Origin: Sulfurovum sp.
GTDB lineage: Bacteria > Campylobacterota > Campylobacteria > Campylobacterales > Sulfurovaceae
Assembly: GCA_027082955.1 (NCBI GenBank)
Contig: JALWTA010000040.1
Coordinates: 1-39,819 of the forward strand
Direction: 5' to 3'
DNA: 39,819 nucleotides
Of the stretch, positions 1 to 8,167 are shown piece after piece. The position numbers and the translations under genes are program-made. Every line of letters starts with the position of its first letter. The stretch's first letter is position 1. Under the pieces are notes generated by a model. That model saw only the letters and a list, made by a program, of their open reading frames with translations. It did not search any database and had not been told where the DNA came from.

Positions 1-2
1 GG

Positions 3-545
3 GGAGTTGAAAAAGTCGATCTCATCATCTCAGATGGGCACAAAGGCATAAAAAGAGCTGCAGCCCATAGTTTCGTAGGCTCAAGCTGGCAGCTCTGCAC
101 GGTACACTTTAAGAGAAATCTCTTGAAGGTTGTACCTCAAAAGGATAGCAAATCTATCCTTGAAGATATCAATGCGATATTGCATTCCAAAACATTGGAG
201 GATGCCATCAATTATGCCAATGGTATGGCAGGAGTGTATGAAGTCTCTCATCCTAAGCTCATTAAATTTCTTTCAGACAATCTAATGGATGTACTGACCT
301 TCCTGTCATTCCCCAAACCCCATCACAGGAAAATTCATTCTACCAATGTGCTGGAACGATTCAACAAGGAGGTTAAGAGAAGAACGAAAGTGGTCGGTGC
401 TTTCCCTGGGGACAACTCTGTGTTGCGCTTGTTAGTGCCGCTGGCAGTGGACACCAATGCCAAATGGCTGGATCGAAAGTATGTTTCTTGGGATAATTTG
501 GTACAATCTGAGGAGGCTGAGGAAGAATTTACAGAAAATTTTTGA
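3..545 (+). CDS. IS256-family (mutator type) transposase, C-terminal part, cut by the window edge
   Basis: The frame is open from base 3, so the 5' end lies outside the window. The protein catalyses cut-and-paste movement of its own element. Visible family landmarks are a second-aspartate context (SDGHKGIKRA), a TVHFKRNLL helix typical of the family, and the final catalytic Glu context (NVLERFNKEVKRRTKVVGAFP), so the DDE domain looks intact in the part seen. The carboxy end is natural rather than truncated. The stop codon lies inside what looks like the element's right terminal inverted repeat, so the element ends only about 10 bp after the gene. Family assignment is firm; whether the whole element is active cannot be judged from a partial copy. 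Confidence 0.9.
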   Translation, partial: GVEKVDLIISDGHKGIKRAAAHSFVGSSWQLCTVHFKRNLLKVVPQKDSKSILEDINAILHSKTLEDAINYANGMAGVYEVSHPKLIKFLSDNLMDVLTFLSFPKPHHRKIHSTNVLERFNKEVKRRTKVVGAFPGDNSVLRLLVPLAVDTNAKWLDRKYVSWDNLVQSEEAEEEFTENF

Positions 546-554
546 CGCTATCCC
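527..554 (+). mobile_element. Probable right terminal end of the IS256-family element
   Basis: The stretch has the form TTTACAGAAAA...TTTGACGCTATCCC, resembling the TTTACACAAA...GACACT-type right ends of many IS256-family elements. It overlaps the last codons of the transposase. The matching left end is outside the window, so the boundary is inferred by resemblance only. Confidence 0.45.
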
Positions 555-585
555 AAACATGCTATCATACAGGCAAAAAAAGCTC

Positions 586-1740
586 ATGACAAAACAGAAC
601 CCCCGCTTTATTCAGATCGCGCTTTTGCTGGTTGCGACACTCGGTGTTATGTCCGGTATCACAGTAGTCTCCTCCCTGCCATTGATCTCTCATACCTTTG
701 CAGACATCCCCCATATCGCTTTTCTCTCCAAAATGATGCTCACCATCCCCTCTGTCGTGATCGCGCTCTTTTCACCGTTTGCGGGGCATATTGTCGATCG
801 GTGGGGACGTCTAAAGCCACTTTATGCAGGCATCGCCCTCTTTGTGCTTGGCGGTAGTTCCGGGTTTTATCTGCATGATTTTTACATCATCCTTGCCGGG
901 CGTGCGGTGCTTGGGGTGGGTGTGGCGCTTATCATGACGAGCTCTACTGCGCTTATTGGAGACTATTTTGATGAGCAGACACGTCACACATTTATGTCAA
1001 GGCAGGGAATGGCGGTGGCGCTAGGCGGCATCCTCTTTATCACCACTGGCGGCGTGCTTGCCCAGATGCACTGGTCCTACCCATTTGCGATCTATCTGCT
1101 TCCACTGCTCTATGTACCCTTCTTGCTCAAAGCACTCTATGAGCCCCAAAAACATGCTCATATCGCAGATGCCAAGCTTGAAAGCACTCTGCTGCCGGTC
1201 TATATCACCGCATTTTTTGTGATGGTGCTTTTTTATATGCTGCCAACCCAGCTGCCCTACCTCATCGTCGATACCCTCGGCGGGAAACCACGCAGTATAG
1301 GCTTTGTTATCGCTACAGCGATGATCTTCAATGCACTCACCTCCATGCAGTATGCACGCTTGAAAAAACGCTTTGACTACCTGCATATCTACGCCTTTAC
1401 CTTTTTACTGTTTAGCATAGGGCTCTTTTTGATTGCCAGAGCAGACTCCATTGCCACACTTTTCTTCGCTACGGTACCCATGGGTATGGCATTTGGGCTG
1501 CTGCTGGTCAATACCAATGCATGGTTTCTTTCTAAAGTCCCGCCTCACAAACGCGGCAAAGCTTCGGGTATCCTGACTTCTAGCCTCTTTCTCGGGCAGT
1601 TCTCCTCACCCCTGCTTTTTGAGCCTATCGTAAGTTGCTACGGTATACAGGGGCTTTTTATGATCATCGCCTCTATTGCCCTCTTTATCGCAATGATACT
1701 TTTCTACTTCTCATCCTCCTTTAGATACAATACGCCATAA
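586..1740 (+). CDS. MFS transporter, DHA1 drug/metabolite efflux type
   Basis: A 384-residue, very hydrophobic protein with about 12 predicted membrane helices, the usual size for the major facilitator superfamily. Motif A is present in the loop after helix 2 (GHIVDRWGRLKPLYAG), and a second conserved loop occurs near KVPPHKRGKASG in the C-terminal half. Such proteins are proton-coupled exporters of small molecules in the inner membrane; the substrate is unknown. The frame is open from 457 inside the transposase, but starts at 559 or 586 are more sensible; 586 is chosen because the protein then begins MTKQNPRF just before helix 1. The ribosome site is poor. The insertion sequence ends about 30 bp upstream, so the native promoter was probably displaced. 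Confidence 0.85.
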   Translation: MTKQNPRFIQIALLLVATLGVMSGITVVSSLPLISHTFADIPHIAFLSKMMLTIPSVVIALFSPFAGHIVDRWGRLKPLYAGIALFVLGGSSGFYLHDFYIILAGRAVLGVGVALIMTSSTALIGDYFDEQTRHTFMSRQGMAVALGGILFITTGGVLAQMHWSYPFAIYLLPLLYVPFLLKALYEPQKHAHIADAKLESTLLPVYITAFFVMVLFYMLPTQLPYLIVDTLGGKPRSIGFVIATAMIFNALTSMQYARLKKRFDYLHIYAFTFLLFSIGLFLIARADSIATLFFATVPMGMAFGLLLVNTNAWFLSKVPPHKRGKASGILTSSLFLGQFSSPLLFEPIVSCYGIQGLFMIIASIALFIAMILFYFSSSFRYNTP

Positions 1741-1763
1741 ATACAACAGGAGAGCTTCTAACC

Positions 1764-2387
1764 ATGCTAAATATGATGATCGGATTTTTCAAAGACTACT
1801 TCAAATACAAAGATGCCGCCAAAAAGCAGCAGCGCTGGATGGAGAAATATTGTGAGCAAAACGGGTATGCCATCAACCCAAGCTGGATGATGGCAACCAA
1901 TCTCAAGAGCAACCTCTGTGAGATGGAAGCGACATTTGGCAAACGCTACTGCCCCTGCTTTGAGCCTTCAGGCGACAAAGCGCTGGATAAAAAGATGATG
2001 TGTCCGTGTGAGTACGTCGAAGATGAGATCGCAGAGTACGGTACCTGCCACTGTGCACTCTTTGGTCCTGCCGATCTGAGCAAAGCGCAGTGGAAAGCCT
2101 CATCCAAACGCCTCATGGAGGAGTATCAAGTCCCCAAAAACCTCAAAAACGGCGTACTCGACACCCGCGGCATGCCGCTCGATCCTCGCCGCGGGCTTCC
2201 GGTACCTGACATGATGCATCAGGTCAAAGCGGTGCTTAACGGCTACAAAGGCGAAACGCTCACGGTCATTGTCGAACGAGAACAGGAAGTTCGCAACCTT
2301 GAAAAGATCGCAGCCTATAGAGGATACAGGTGTTCATGGAAGCCAAAAGAGAATCATTTTGAAGCGGTGCTGACCCTCAAAGGCTAA
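1764..2387 (+). CDS. Ferredoxin:thioredoxin reductase-like catalytic protein with a TusA-like C-terminal domain
   Basis: A 207-residue protein. Residues about 45-120 carry the FTR catalytic-chain cysteine pattern: CPC at 63-65, CPC at 80-82 and CHC at 95-97, which in FTR bind a [4Fe-4S] cluster next to a redox disulfide. Spacings (14 and 12 residues) differ from the classical 16 and 8. An extra Cys sits at 52. Residues about 132-207 resemble the TusA/SirA fold (D-x-RGM, GLPVPDMM, GETLTVIVE, ending in a strand) but the CPxP cysteine position reads LPVP, so this half is unlikely to transfer sulfur. No FTR variable chain is nearby. It follows the MFS gene by 23 bp and may be cotranscribed. Its stop overlaps the convergent thioredoxin gene's stop. 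FTR fold is confident; the TusA assignment is by eye. Confidence 0.75.
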   Translation: MLNMMIGFFKDYFKYKDAAKKQQRWMEKYCEQNGYAINPSWMMATNLKSNLCEMEATFGKRYCPCFEPSGDKALDKKMMCPCEYVEDEIAEYGTCHCALFGPADLSKAQWKASSKRLMEEYQVPKNLKNGVLDTRGMPLDPRRGLPVPDMMHQVKAVLNGYKGETLTVIVEREQEVRNLEKIAAYRGYRCSWKPKENHFEAVLTLKG

Positions 2388-3208
2388 CGCTTTAACAGAT
2401 GCAAAAAATCTCCCCTGCTGCTGTATCCGGTAAACTGATGCAGTACCTTGTCTGTGCCCGGTTCTACGATGTAAATGATCGGCGTAAACCGTGTCTTGCC
2501 AAGCTGTGAAGGGTAGCGGTCTTTGTCAAGGTTGAGCATCACAGGCACATAGTGCTGCTTAATCTTCTCATCGATATCAAGCTGAGAGAGGATGCGGTTT
2601 TCGAGTTTGCGGCACCATGGGCAGTAGCTTGTTGTCATGAAGACCATCAGAGGCTTGCCCGCTTGCAGTGCCTTCTTTTTTGCTTTGGCATAGTCGGTCT
2701 CATACCCCATCACTTTAGCAAAGGTCTCATGGGTAACCGTACGCTTCTTTTTGGAGAGCCGTTTGTTGTCAGCAATCCACTGACGCTTAAAGCTGTCGAG
2801 CATCTCCTCTACGGTATCGGCAAGCTGATCTTCCACATCGTCCTCATCCTTGAAATCCGGAGCAATAAGACGGCTCTGCATATAGGTCTCTCCAAAAACA
2901 GGCTGGGCTGAGCCCTCTCTTCGCACATACTCTCCAACTGCCAAATCAACTTTGAGACCAACAGTATTTCCCAACGATACATCTTTGATCACAAAAGCAA
3001 GCACACGGGAGGGGTGTCCGGAAATATCAATACCGAGTTCTTTTGAGGTTTCGACCATCAGGTTTTTAATGTCACTGCTGTATTTTTCCGTCTTTGCAGA
3101 CATATTTGCCACGATCGGGTCATAGCTGTCAACGCCGGTGAGCACATAGAAGCTTTGGGCATAAAGCAACACTGTTGTACACAATCCTATACATAACTTT
3201 TTCATCAT
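2384..3208 (-). CDS. Secreted thioredoxin-fold protein with a CPWC active site
   Basis: A 274-residue protein with an N-terminal signal peptide (about residues 1-18, KKLCIGLCTTVLLYAQ). Residues about 20-155 form a domain I do not recognise, rich in acidic residues. Residues about 165-274 are a thioredoxin fold of the Thioredoxin_7/DUF255-like type with TTSYCPWCRKLE and the cis-Pro loop RFTPIIYI. It is expected to act as a periplasmic thiol oxidoreductase or disulfide reductase. The start codon overlaps the stop of the HD-GYP gene by 4 bp (ATGA), so the two are translationally coupled. Its partner protein is not evident. Confidence 0.8.
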   Translation of the reverse strand: MMKKLCIGLCTTVLLYAQSFYVLTGVDSYDPIVANMSAKTEKYSSDIKNLMVETSKELGIDISGHPSRVLAFVIKDVSLGNTVGLKVDLAVGEYVRREGSAQPVFGETYMQSRLIAPDFKDEDDVEDQLADTVEEMLDSFKRQWIADNKRLSKKKRTVTHETFAKVMGYETDYAKAKKKALQAGKPLMVFMTTSYCPWCRKLENRILSQLDIDEKIKQHYVPVMLNLDKDRYPSQLGKTRFTPIIYIVEPGTDKVLHQFTGYSSRGDFLHLLKR

Positions 3209-4509
3209 TGATTTCCTTCTTCTGCTTCCATGGTCTCTATAAACTCAATACTGCACCGTTTTGCAGAGTGCATCGTTTCATAAACAGCTTCGAACCTCTT
3301 CTCGAACTCCGGCAGCAACGCTATAATTTTCGGATCAAACAAAATACCGCTTTGTTTTTTGAGATAACTCACTGCTTTTTCATGACTTAACGGCGGTTTG
3401 TAGGGTCTTGGACTTCTAAGTGCATCATAGACATCCGCCACTGCCATGATACGCCCAGAAAGGGGTATCTCCTCTCCTTTCAACCCAAGCGGATACCCGG
3501 AGCCGTTCCAACGCTCCTGATGACTGTAAGCAATCTCCGCAGCAAGGCGAAGGAAGGTGTTTGAGCCCAGTTTGTGTTCCGAACGCAGCAGTGCATCCCT
3601 GCCGATGGTCGTGTGGGTTTTCATGATCTCCATCTCTTCAAAAGTGAGCGGCCCTTCTTTTAGCAATATGCTGTCAGGGATGCCGATCTTGCCAATATCA
3701 TGCAACGGTGCAGACTTATAAAGCAGCGTAATATACTCCTCTGTGAGCACCTCTGCATATTTGCCATGGTTCTTTAGCGTCTGGGCGATGATACGCACAT
3801 ACTCCCTGGTGCGTTCAATATGGTGCCCTGTTTCTGTATCTTTACACTCTGCAAGATTAGCAACTGTCTCGATTGTCGCATCCTTCGTATCGGCAAGTTC
3901 TTTGATGTTATGGTTGAGTCTTTCGATGGTACGACTCAAGGAATCGATCATGATCGATGCAGATACCATCAGCAGTATGGTCAATACAATCGTATTCCCT
4001 GACATTACAGACCAGAAAAGTATTGGATGCCCGCCAAACAGGTTGGGTATGAGATCTAATGCGCTCATTGCAACCCCAATGCCAAAAAGCATTGCAACTG
4101 TCAACAAGAGCGTCACCAACCCCTCTTTCAGTCCCAGTAAAATACATGCCATCACGGGTGCGACAAGCAACCATAAAAACCCTGCCCCTTCAATACCAAA
4201 ACGTAAAATCAAATAGACCGAAAGCAGCCATATGGGTGCAACAAAACCAATGACACGTTGGGTATAACTCAGTTTTGGGTTGAAAAGAAGTAGCAGAATC
4301 CATATATAAAACACTGTATCTATCAGAGCGGTATCATAATATCCTATACTGATTGCCCCGATAAAACTGGGTATATAGGCAATAAAACCTACCGCAGCAG
4401 AAATCAGGATAATACCAAAAAGCACATTCTCTCTGGTATGTGCCAAACTTGGCGGAGAACTTCGGACATGGTGTGCACGCAACTTTTGAATACTATGAAA
4501 AAAAGACAT
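3205..4509 (-). CDS. Membrane HD-GYP domain protein, probable c-di-GMP phosphodiesterase
   Basis: A 434-residue protein. Residues about 30-195 hold some six membrane helices forming a sensory region; a short helical linker follows. Residues about 210-400 are an HD-GYP domain with HDIGKIGIPD, the HTTIGRDAL helix, SHQERWNGSGYPLGLKG (the GYP loop) and ADVYDALRS, so metal-binding and GYP residues are all present. The family hydrolyses cyclic di-GMP to GMP. A TATACT box lies so close upstream (4516-4521 on the minus strand) that transcription might begin at or near the ATG, and no ribosome site is visible; a leaderless mRNA or a later start is possible. It heads a two-gene operon with the periplasmic thioredoxin. 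Confidence 0.88.
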   Translation of the reverse strand: MSFFHSIQKLRAHHVRSSPPSLAHTRENVLFGIILISAAVGFIAYIPSFIGAISIGYYDTALIDTVFYIWILLLLFNPKLSYTQRVIGFVAPIWLLSVYLILRFGIEGAGFLWLLVAPVMACILLGLKEGLVTLLLTVAMLFGIGVAMSALDLIPNLFGGHPILFWSVMSGNTIVLTILLMVSASIMIDSLSRTIERLNHNIKELADTKDATIETVANLAECKDTETGHHIERTREYVRIIAQTLKNHGKYAEVLTEEYITLLYKSAPLHDIGKIGIPDSILLKEGPLTFEEMEIMKTHTTIGRDALLRSEHKLGSNTFLRLAAEIAYSHQERWNGSGYPLGLKGEEIPLSGRIMAVADVYDALRSPRPYKPPLSHEKAVSYLKKQSGILFDPKIIALLPEFEKRFEAVYETMHSAKRCSIEFIETMEAEEGNQ

Positions 4510-4593
4510 GCAAAAAGTATAGCATACATCTTGTGTAACTGTGTGCAGTATACCATTTCTGCTATACTATAAGAAGGAAAGAAGGAGCACCGC

Positions 4594-5469
4594 ATGCACA
4601 GCAAATGGCAACAGAGACTCATCTGTATCTACTTCAAACTCATCAGCCCTATTGCACCCGATTTTGCTGCACGCTGTGCCTATAGACTCTTTCACTATCC
4701 GGTAGATACCAGACGGAAGCACTGGCATGAAAAACCACTGCCAACCCCCAAAGACTTTACGGTATCACTTGATAACGGAAATGTTTTGCAGTGCTATGCA
4801 TGGGGTGATGAGCATGCACCTGCAGTGCTGCTGGTACATGGGTGGTCGACCAACGCCAGAAGTATGAGCCACCTTATCGATGCGCTGCTTCAAAGAGGCT
4901 ACCGTGTCGTCAGCTATGATGCGCCAAGACACGGCAAGAGCAAAGCAAAACGTGCAGACCTTGCTGACTGGGCAAACAGTGTGTGTGCTGTGCTTGCACA
5001 CATTGGGCATGTCAGGTGCATCGCTGCACACTCTTTTGGTGCTGCGGCAGTAACTGTCGCTTCCAAACGGGGACTAAATAGCGACAAACTGCTCTTCTTT
5101 GCACCCATACAGGACGTCATCTCCATCGCTGAGCGTTTTGCACAAAAGCTCTGTATCCCCGACAAGATCGTCAAAGCGATGCAGGCGTATACATGGATGC
5201 AAAACAGGAAGAACTTTGAAGTGTATGGGCAAGACTGGGAAGATCTCTTCAACTCCTCATGCCATCTTCCCACACTTGTCTTTCACGATCAGGACGACAG
5301 TTTTGTACCCATTGCCCACAGCCACAGACTGTGCCAAAGGTGGCCATGGGCGAAACTGATTATCACCAAAGGACTGGGACATCGAAAAATACTCGATGAT
5401 CAGGAGGTCATACAAGAGTCAATAGCATTTATAGAAGAGGATGCCGTATCGGCCACTAAAGGTCGATAG
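4594..5469 (+). CDS. Alpha/beta hydrolase
   Basis: A 291-residue protein with the alpha/beta-hydrolase fold: the oxyanion region LLVHGWSTNARSM, the nucleophile elbow AHSFGAA (Ser preceded by His instead of the usual Gly), an acid in FHDQDDSFVP and the catalytic His in GLGHRKILDD. The triad therefore looks complete. Substrate unknown; no signal peptide, so probably cytoplasmic. A TATACTAT box and the ribosome site GAAGGAG precede the ATG, in a region divergent from the HD-GYP gene. Its last 14 bp overlap the convergent DUF2237 gene. Confidence 0.85.
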   Translation: MHSKWQQRLICIYFKLISPIAPDFAARCAYRLFHYPVDTRRKHWHEKPLPTPKDFTVSLDNGNVLQCYAWGDEHAPAVLLVHGWSTNARSMSHLIDALLQRGYRVVSYDAPRHGKSKAKRADLADWANSVCAVLAHIGHVRCIAAHSFGAAAVTVASKRGLNSDKLLFFAPIQDVISIAERFAQKLCIPDKIVKAMQAYTWMQNRKNFEVYGQDWEDLFNSSCHLPTLVFHDQDDSFVPIAHSHRLCQRWPWAKLIITKGLGHRKILDDQEVIQESIAFIEEDAVSATKGR

Positions 5470-5830
5470 CGTAGGATTTGAGAGTTTCCAGATCAATCAG
5501 TTCCAGCATGCGTTCATGCGTTGCATGGATAAAAATATGGGGTGCCATACCGTCTTTATGTGCCTGTACAAAACGCGGACCGCTCAGACACCAGCTCTGT
5601 CCCGGCTTCACACCGGCAAAATTGAACTCCGGACGTGGTGTGGAGAGATCATTGCCTACCCGTTTGGAGTATTCCAGAAACGCTTTTGTTGCATAGATGC
5701 AGACAGCATGCACTCCCGGATTGTTCGCGCCTGAATAGCATGTACCGTCACGATAAAATCCAGTCAAGGGTTTGAGACTGCACGGCTCAAGCGGTTCACC
5801 AAGTACATTTTTGGCTTTTGTTCCATTCAT
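5456..5830 (-). CDS. DUF2237 family protein
   Basis: A 124-residue protein matching the DUF2237 consensus nearly throughout: NVLGEPLEPCS, TGFYRDGTCYSG, VHAVCIYATKAFLEYSK, GNDLSTPRPEF, KPGQSWCLSGPR, GMAPHIFIHATHE. Conserved cysteines near residues 17, 31, 44 and 81 suggest a redox or metal role, but the family's function is not known to me. The start overlaps the stop of the 224-residue gene upstream by 4 bp, so it is the last gene of the CCA-adding enzyme operon. Confidence 0.85.
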   Translation of the reverse strand: MNGTKAKNVLGEPLEPCSLKPLTGFYRDGTCYSGANNPGVHAVCIYATKAFLEYSKRVGNDLSTPRPEFNFAGVKPGQSWCLSGPRFVQAHKDGMAPHIFIHATHERMLELIDLETLKSYAIDL

Positions 5831-6501
5831 TTTTGCTCCTTTGCCGGCGGACAGACAAAATGCCGCATATCCACACCGCCCAGTGTTTCGCTCCAGCCTA
5901 TATAGGTATGGGTCTTTTCATGTTCCACCTCAAGAAAGCAGTCGCCAAAATAGTGTGACAGCAGTGTGGCAATGTTCTGTGATGCAGGCAGTGATGCCAC
6001 CCAAACGAACCCTATCGGCTTGAGTGACGGCACCTCTTTGCTGCTGCGCATGAGGTCGCGAAGATCCGTTTCAATCTGGCAGATATCTGCACTCTCATGA
6101 TAGACAGACACCTCCACAACCGCCTTGAAACTGTCGTCATCAACAAGTTTTTTCCACTTGTCACCCGGACGCTTCGGCTCATAACGATAGCTGTCATGCG
6201 CTTTGGACATACAGAGCGCATCTACCTGTTTAAAGGCTTTGGGCACCTCTTTACAGAGTGTTTTGAGCACTTGTTTATCGTATGTTTTCTCTGTAAAACC
6301 ATCATCATTCAATAGATGTTCATCTTCGAAGCGTGTAACAGCCGCTGCATCCATCCTGCTTTTATGGTGTACCACTGCAACAGGAAAATGCACCTTCCAA
6401 TGCAGATGCGAATCGACATCGAGCGTCGTTAAGAACGCCTCTTTGTCAAACGGTACGGTACTGCGTACACACTGTTCAACATGTGCAATGATCTCCTGCA
6501 T
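5827..6501 (-). CDS. Conserved-looking hypothetical protein, 224 residues
   Basis: I do not recognise a family. The protein is soluble, without signal peptide or membrane segments, and rich in His, Lys and Asp (VDSHLHWKVHFPVAVVHHK). It ends with a short tail after MRHFVCPP. It lies 38 bp after the CCA-adding enzyme gene and overlaps the DUF2237 start by 4 bp, so all three are probably one transcript. The gene is supported by the ATGA overlap and by neighbour-like base composition. Confidence 0.7.
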   Translation of the reverse strand: MQEIIAHVEQCVRSTVPFDKEAFLTTLDVDSHLHWKVHFPVAVVHHKSRMDAAAVTRFEDEHLLNDDGFTEKTYDKQVLKTLCKEVPKAFKQVDALCMSKAHDSYRYEPKRPGDKWKKLVDDDSFKAVVEVSVYHESADICQIETDLRDLMRSSKEVPSLKPIGFVWVASLPASQNIATLLSHYFGDCFLEVEHEKTHTYIGWSETLGGVDMRHFVCPPAKEQK

Positions 6502-6539
6502 ACTTCACCTCACTGTTTTAAGATTTGACCGATTCCGGA

Positions 6540-8093
6540 TTATACACCATCTTCTTTGTTTTTGATGTATTTGGAGACAATATAGTCAATTGCCTCTTCT
6601 TTTGTTTCGATTTTGCCATCAAGCTGCATAGCGTACAGATCATCAAGCATCGTTTTAAACTTTGGTGAGGGCTGCAAATCCAGTGCAATCAGGTCTCGTC
6701 CCTGTACCAGCGGCTTAAGCGGCTCTGTACGTACAGAGAGCTTCTGTGCTTTCTCAAGCAGCCACTCTCCGGCAGGGTACTCCCCCCTCTTTGCTTCAGG
6801 TGTCGTACGCCCCAAAAAGTCCGCCTTTGCCACTAGTACCAGCTCTTCGATGTTAACCTTGGTCGCCAGCCGCCTGATGGCTCCATCTTTTGCCCCCTGC
6901 GCATAAAACTGCGAGGGCTTTAGATGATGTTCTACCAATGGCAGAATGCTATCAATGAAATCATGTTCGTTGGTAAGGCGGTATAAAAAGTTTCGAGTAG
7001 GTTCAAGCCCAGCTGTTTCGTGGCGAAGTGCGCGAATGCGCGCATTCGAGTGAAGAGTGAAGAGTGCGCCCGAACGAAGTGACAAGTGCCCTTGGGGTAA
7101 AGAGTGAAGAGTTTTGGTATGTGTTTCTTGCAAAACACTTTTATTAAGTTCTTGCCACTTTTCAACTCTGCCATCTTCGTATTCAATAGTGGTAGTAAGG
7201 GGTTTGCCAAAGTCATGACATAGTGCCGCAAACAGCAGCTTCAATCTCTCCTTCTCCTCCCCTTTTCTCTTTTCCCTTTTCATTTTTAACTCTCTTGCCA
7301 TTTCATCAACGACCATCATCGTATGCACCCAAACATCACCTTCGGGGTGCCATTTCACATCCTGTGGTACACCAATGAGCGCATGCAACTCTGGGAAATA
7401 GCGCTCTGTAATCCCCCACTCACGCATCAGCTCCAGTCCTATCGAGGGTTTGTCTGCTTTGAGCAGAAGCTTCTTCCATTCCTCATAGACACGTTCTTTG
7501 GGAAGCTCGTCAAGCATCCCTTGGGCAACCATCTTTTTGCAAAGTACCGCTGTCTCTTCGGCTACAGCAAATTCAAAACGTGCGGCAAACTGTACGGCAC
7601 GGTAGACCCGCAACGGATCTTCCACAAAGGTACGGGCATCGATATGACGTAAAATACCCTGCTTAATGTCCTCTACACCGCCGTACGGGTCTAGCAGAGA
7701 ACACTTTTGCATCTCATAGCCTATGGCATTGATGGTAAAATCTCTGCGTCTTGCCGCTGTTTTAAAATCAAGTCCACCGTCAACTGAGACATCAAACCCC
7801 TGATGCCCTTTGCCTGTCTTACGTTCGGTTCTTGGAAACGAAAAGTCAAACTCCCATCTACCGCTTTTGAGCTTGACCACCCCAAAGCTCTTCCCTACAC
7901 TGTTGACACTGCCAAATGCACCAAGTATTACCTCAAGCTCCTCTACCTTGTGCAGTCCATACACTTCAATGTCATAGTCTTTGACCGGAAGTCCAAGCAG
8001 CATATCCCGCACCGCACCCCCAACAACTACGGCACTGGCACCTTTTACCTGCAAGGCATAGGAGATTTTCAGAAGGATTGAGGGTAGATACAT
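6540..8093 (-). CDS. CCA-adding tRNA nucleotidyltransferase/poly(A) polymerase with HD domain, carrying an in-frame repeat insertion
   Basis: A 517-residue class II nucleotidyltransferase that builds or repairs the tRNA 3' CCA end. Residues about 20-140 hold the catalytic head: VVGGAVRDMLLG, then KDYDIEVYG with the two catalytic Asp, and RRRDFTINAI. The PolyA_pol RNA-binding signature follows (DPYGGVEDIKQGILRHI, FVEDPLRVYRAVQFAARF). An HD domain begins near residue 255 (HPEGDVWVHTM, ALCHDFGKP). Between EDGRVEKW and HETAGLEPTRNF, residues about 315-357 are unlike the family and are encoded by a dispersed intergenic repeat (7033-7140). The frame is kept, so the protein may work, but the insert lies within the HD domain. 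It heads a three-gene operon. Confidence 0.9.
   Translation of the reverse strand: MYLPSILLKISYALQVKGASAVVVGGAVRDMLLGLPVKDYDIEVYGLHKVEELEVILGAFGSVNSVGKSFGVVKLKSGRWEFDFSFPRTERKTGKGHQGFDVSVDGGLDFKTAARRRDFTINAIGYEMQKCSLLDPYGGVEDIKQGILRHIDARTFVEDPLRVYRAVQFAARFEFAVAEETAVLCKKMVAQGMLDELPKERVYEEWKKLLLKADKPSIGLELMREWGITERYFPELHALIGVPQDVKWHPEGDVWVHTMMVVDEMARELKMKREKRKGEEKERLKLLFAALCHDFGKPLTTTIEYEDGRVEKWQELNKSVLQETHTKTLHSLPQGHLSLRSGALFTLHSNARIRALRHETAGLEPTRNFLYRLTNEHDFIDSILPLVEHHLKPSQFYAQGAKDGAIRRLATKVNIEELVLVAKADFLGRTTPEAKRGEYPAGEWLLEKAQKLSVRTEPLKPLVQGRDLIALDLQPSPKFKTMLDDLYAMQLDGKIETKEEAIDYIVSKYIKNKEDGV
7033..7140 (-). repeat. Copy R1 of a dispersed head-plus-palindrome repeat, inside the CCA-adding enzyme gene
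   Basis: Read on the minus strand, the head (7140-7100) contains CATACCAAAACTCTTCACTC, which is nearly the same as the heads of copies R2 and R3 near 12.3-12.5 kb. About 50 bp later it ends in a perfect 16-bp palindrome, CGAATGCGCGCATTCG (7033-7048). ACTCTTCACTC-type motifs occur twice between. The insert is open in the gene's frame and encodes about 40 residues foreign to the enzyme family. Confidence 0.75.
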
Positions 8094-8167
8094 GGTTGTC
8101 CTTATAACCCTGAATATTTATCGTTTTTATTATATCCTATCGTAGATGCATATACAAAGGAGTCCCC

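Noticed and set aside
1021-1386. A minus-strand 121-codon frame inside the MFS gene
   Set aside because: Antisense to membrane helices, with no recognisable features.
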